Shown piece after piece: positions 6,422-7,505 of a DNA stretch of 7,505 bases. The first letter of the stretch is position 1. Each line of letters begins with the position of its first letter. The notes beneath the pieces were generated by a model. The model worked only from the letters and a program-made list of their open reading frames with translations. It made no database searches and was not told the origin of the DNA. Origin of the DNA: Bacillota bacterium (lineage in GTDB: Bacteria; Bacillota; Sulfobacillia; RBS10-35; JAJYVN01); NCBI GenBank assembly GCA_021791995.1, contig JAJYVN010000142.1, positions 1 to 7,505 on the forward strand, written 5' to 3'. The translations under genes were made by a program, and so were the position numbers.

Positions 6422-6722
6422 CTGCCTCCCTCGGCGGTGCCCCGGTTTGCCGCATCGGGAATCACTGCGGTCCACCAAGAGCGCGTTTCGCCAGATGGTG
6501 CACATCCAGCAGCCTTGTTTCCGTAGCGGCAGGTACGATCACTACGTAATGCACCCTGCGCGGGGCCGTGGGCTGGCACGGTGCGCCCGGTAATGCCAGA
6601 GGGCCTGGAACCGCCACCTTCCGCTCGACGCGGCTCGATCACGATACGGTGTTGGACCAGGCCTTCCGTATGTGGGGTTTCAACTGTTGACCAACTTGAT
6701 CTACGTCTAACGACAGATGTTG
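6422..6722. other. Intergenic region without a confident gene
   Basis: These 300 bases follow the binding-protein stop. No clear intrinsic terminator is seen: there are short GC hairpins but no T run. The plus frame from 6550 to the TGA at 6688-6690 encodes 46 residues ending TRLDHDTVLDQAFRMWGF, which looks protein-like. It is preceded directly by an in-frame TAA and has no start codon, so it may be a gene fragment or chance. The left end of the IS607-type element probably lies near the right part of this stretch, but such elements lack terminal inverted repeats that would mark it. Confidence 0.4.
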
Positions 6723-6728
6723 TATACT
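6723..6728 (+). promoter_or_regulatory. Candidate -10 box of the IS607 tnpA gene, implying a leaderless message
   Basis: TATACT ends six bases before the ATG at 6735. There is no Shine-Dalgarno sequence before that ATG. Transcription from this box would begin at or next to the start codon. No good -35 stands at 17 bases. TTGATC at 6696-6701 is 21 bases away. Confidence 0.45.
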
Positions 6729-6734
6729 GAATGA

Positions 6735-7341
6735 ATGAAGTTACGTACGTGGGCGAAGGAGCAGGGCATCCGCTACCAAGCCGCGTGGCGAATGTACCGC
6801 GACGGCAAGCTGCCTGTGCCAGTAGAGCAACTACCGACCGGCACGATCATCGTCAAGCCTCCGAAGGAGGAGCCTGCCGGGGTGGCGGTTTACGCGCGCG
6901 TGTCCTCGTCGGACCAGCGTTCGGACCTCGACGGGCAGGTCGCGCGTGTGGTGGCGTTCGTGACACACAAAGGTTGGCCGGTGGTGCGCACGGTAACGGA
7001 TGTTGGATCAGGGCTCTGGGCACCGCCCTGAGCTTATGAAGGTATTGGCGGACCCGTCGATCGCCATCGTGGCCGTCGAGCATCGGGATCGGCTCCTGCG
7101 ATTTGGTGCCGAAGAGGTCGCATCTACGCTTGCCGCGCAGGGTCGACGCCTTGTTGTGGTCGATCCGGGAGAGACCAAGGACGACCTCGTGCAAGACATG
7201 ATCGATGTGCTGACGAGCATGTGCGCACGGCTGTATGGGCGGCGGTCGGCCCGTCATCGCGCAGAGAAGGCACTGAAGGGGGATTGTCCCGTTCTTTGTG
7301 GAGATTCAGGAGAGCCGAGTGACTTGATGTTGACATTGTAA
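6735..7341 (+). pseudogene. tnpA: IS607 family serine recombinase (transposase TnpA), frameshifted
   Basis: This is a site-specific serine recombinase that would move the element through a covalent phosphoserine intermediate. The first frame (6735-7031) gives an N-terminal MerR-like helix-turn-helix (MKLRTWAKEQGIRYQAAWRM), then the catalytic motif VYARVSSSDQ, with Ser57 as the expected nucleophile by analogy with the YxRVS motif of resolvases. It runs into a stop at 7029-7031. The rest continues in the +1 frame from GHRPELMKVLADPS through EHRDRLLRFG (about 7078-7107, containing the conserved arginines), LVVVDPGE and CARLYGRRSARHRAEKAL. The shift is at 7017. The family sequence there is GSGLNGxRP, so one base remains where an Asn codon is expected, a two-base deletion. 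Both halves together match the usual length of about 190-200 residues. The tail after RAEKAL (from about 7276) is not typical. A programmed +1 shift is less likely because the Asn would still be lost. Confidence 0.85.
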
Positions 7342-7392
7342 CCTATCGGGCCTGTGGTGTCAAGTGGTCCCATGGGTATGATTTTACATTCA

Positions 7393-7418
7393 CCGGCTGC
7401 CTGAACAAGGGCAACCGG
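7393..7418. other. Imperfect hairpin downstream of the tnpA remnant
   Basis: CCGGCTGCC (7393-7401) pairs with 7410-7418 with one C-A mismatch, giving eight pairs and an eight-base loop. There is no T run after it, so it is not a normal terminator. In complete IS607 elements a structured guide RNA lies at the 3' end of tnpB, and this could be a leftover of such a region, but that is speculation. No gene is seen between 7342 and the window end. Confidence 0.25.
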
Positions 7419-7505
7419 AACCAAGGACCCCCCGGCGCGGTCCGACTCGTGCAGCTTTTGCGTGAACCCTGGCTGAAACCACCTCCCTTCCCACCCAGCT
7501 GTTCA

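Larger units (their letters stand above)
6723..7341 (+). mobile_element. Decayed IS607-type insertion sequence, tnpB not found
   Basis: The element is recognised by its serine-recombinase tnpA with N-terminal helix-turn-helix. Complete IS607 elements usually carry a tnpB (RNA-guided nuclease) gene directly after, or overlapping, tnpA. Here only about 230 bases follow the last conserved tnpA motif, and no TnpB motif is visible in them. The limits given are those of the promoter and the reading frame, not true ends, because IS607 elements have no inverted repeats. It is either a solo-tnpA derivative or an element with an internal or 3' deletion. Confidence 0.6.

Noticed and set aside
7000..7341. 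Independent gene starting at the ATG at 7000
   Set aside because: Its residues from GHRPELM onward are the direct continuation of the IS607 recombinase begun at 6735. It is the second half of a frameshifted gene.

Overview
The window is GC-rich and has the gene content of a Gram-positive-type bacterium. It carries a sortase-anchored (LPxTG) surface protein, a probable Tat-exported lipoprotein, strong intrinsic terminators, and GTG/TTG starts with purine-rich Shine-Dalgarno sites. A Sulfobacillus-like or other environmental, possibly thermophilic Firmicutes/Terrabacteria host would fit, but this is inferred from style only. No rRNA, tRNA or CRISPR array is visible.

Layout from left to right. 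Bases 1 to about 116 are unexplained. From about 120 to 1760 (+) lies a substrate-binding protein gene of the ABC sugar-transporter type that has lost its signal peptide and first lobe. It ends in a strong terminator. Next comes a Gfo/Idh/MocA-family NAD(P)-dependent dehydrogenase (1891-2952, +) with its own long-stem terminator. A convergent minus-strand gene (3105-3974) encodes a secreted protein with a galactose-binding-like beta-sandwich, a Ser/Thr-rich stalk and an LPKTGE sorting signal. A divergent intergenic region with two small palindromes separates it from an intact paralogue of the first gene (about 4292-6421, +). That paralogue has a twin-Arg/lipobox signal peptide, a family 1 solute-binding domain and a fused C-terminal concanavalin A-like/DUF1349-like beta-sandwich. 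The right end carries a decayed IS607-type element: a frameshifted serine-recombinase tnpA (6735-7341) with no recognisable tnpB.

The genes read as part of a carbohydrate capture and use locus. Two surface binding proteins carry extra sugar-binding-like modules, an oxidoreductase of a family that acts on sugars or polyols sits between them, and a wall-anchored putative carbohydrate-binding protein is nearby. No permease or ATPase is inside the window, so the transporter partner is unknown. The two binding proteins are clear paralogues. The 5' truncation of copy 1 and the broken IS607 element suggest an accessory, rearranging region.
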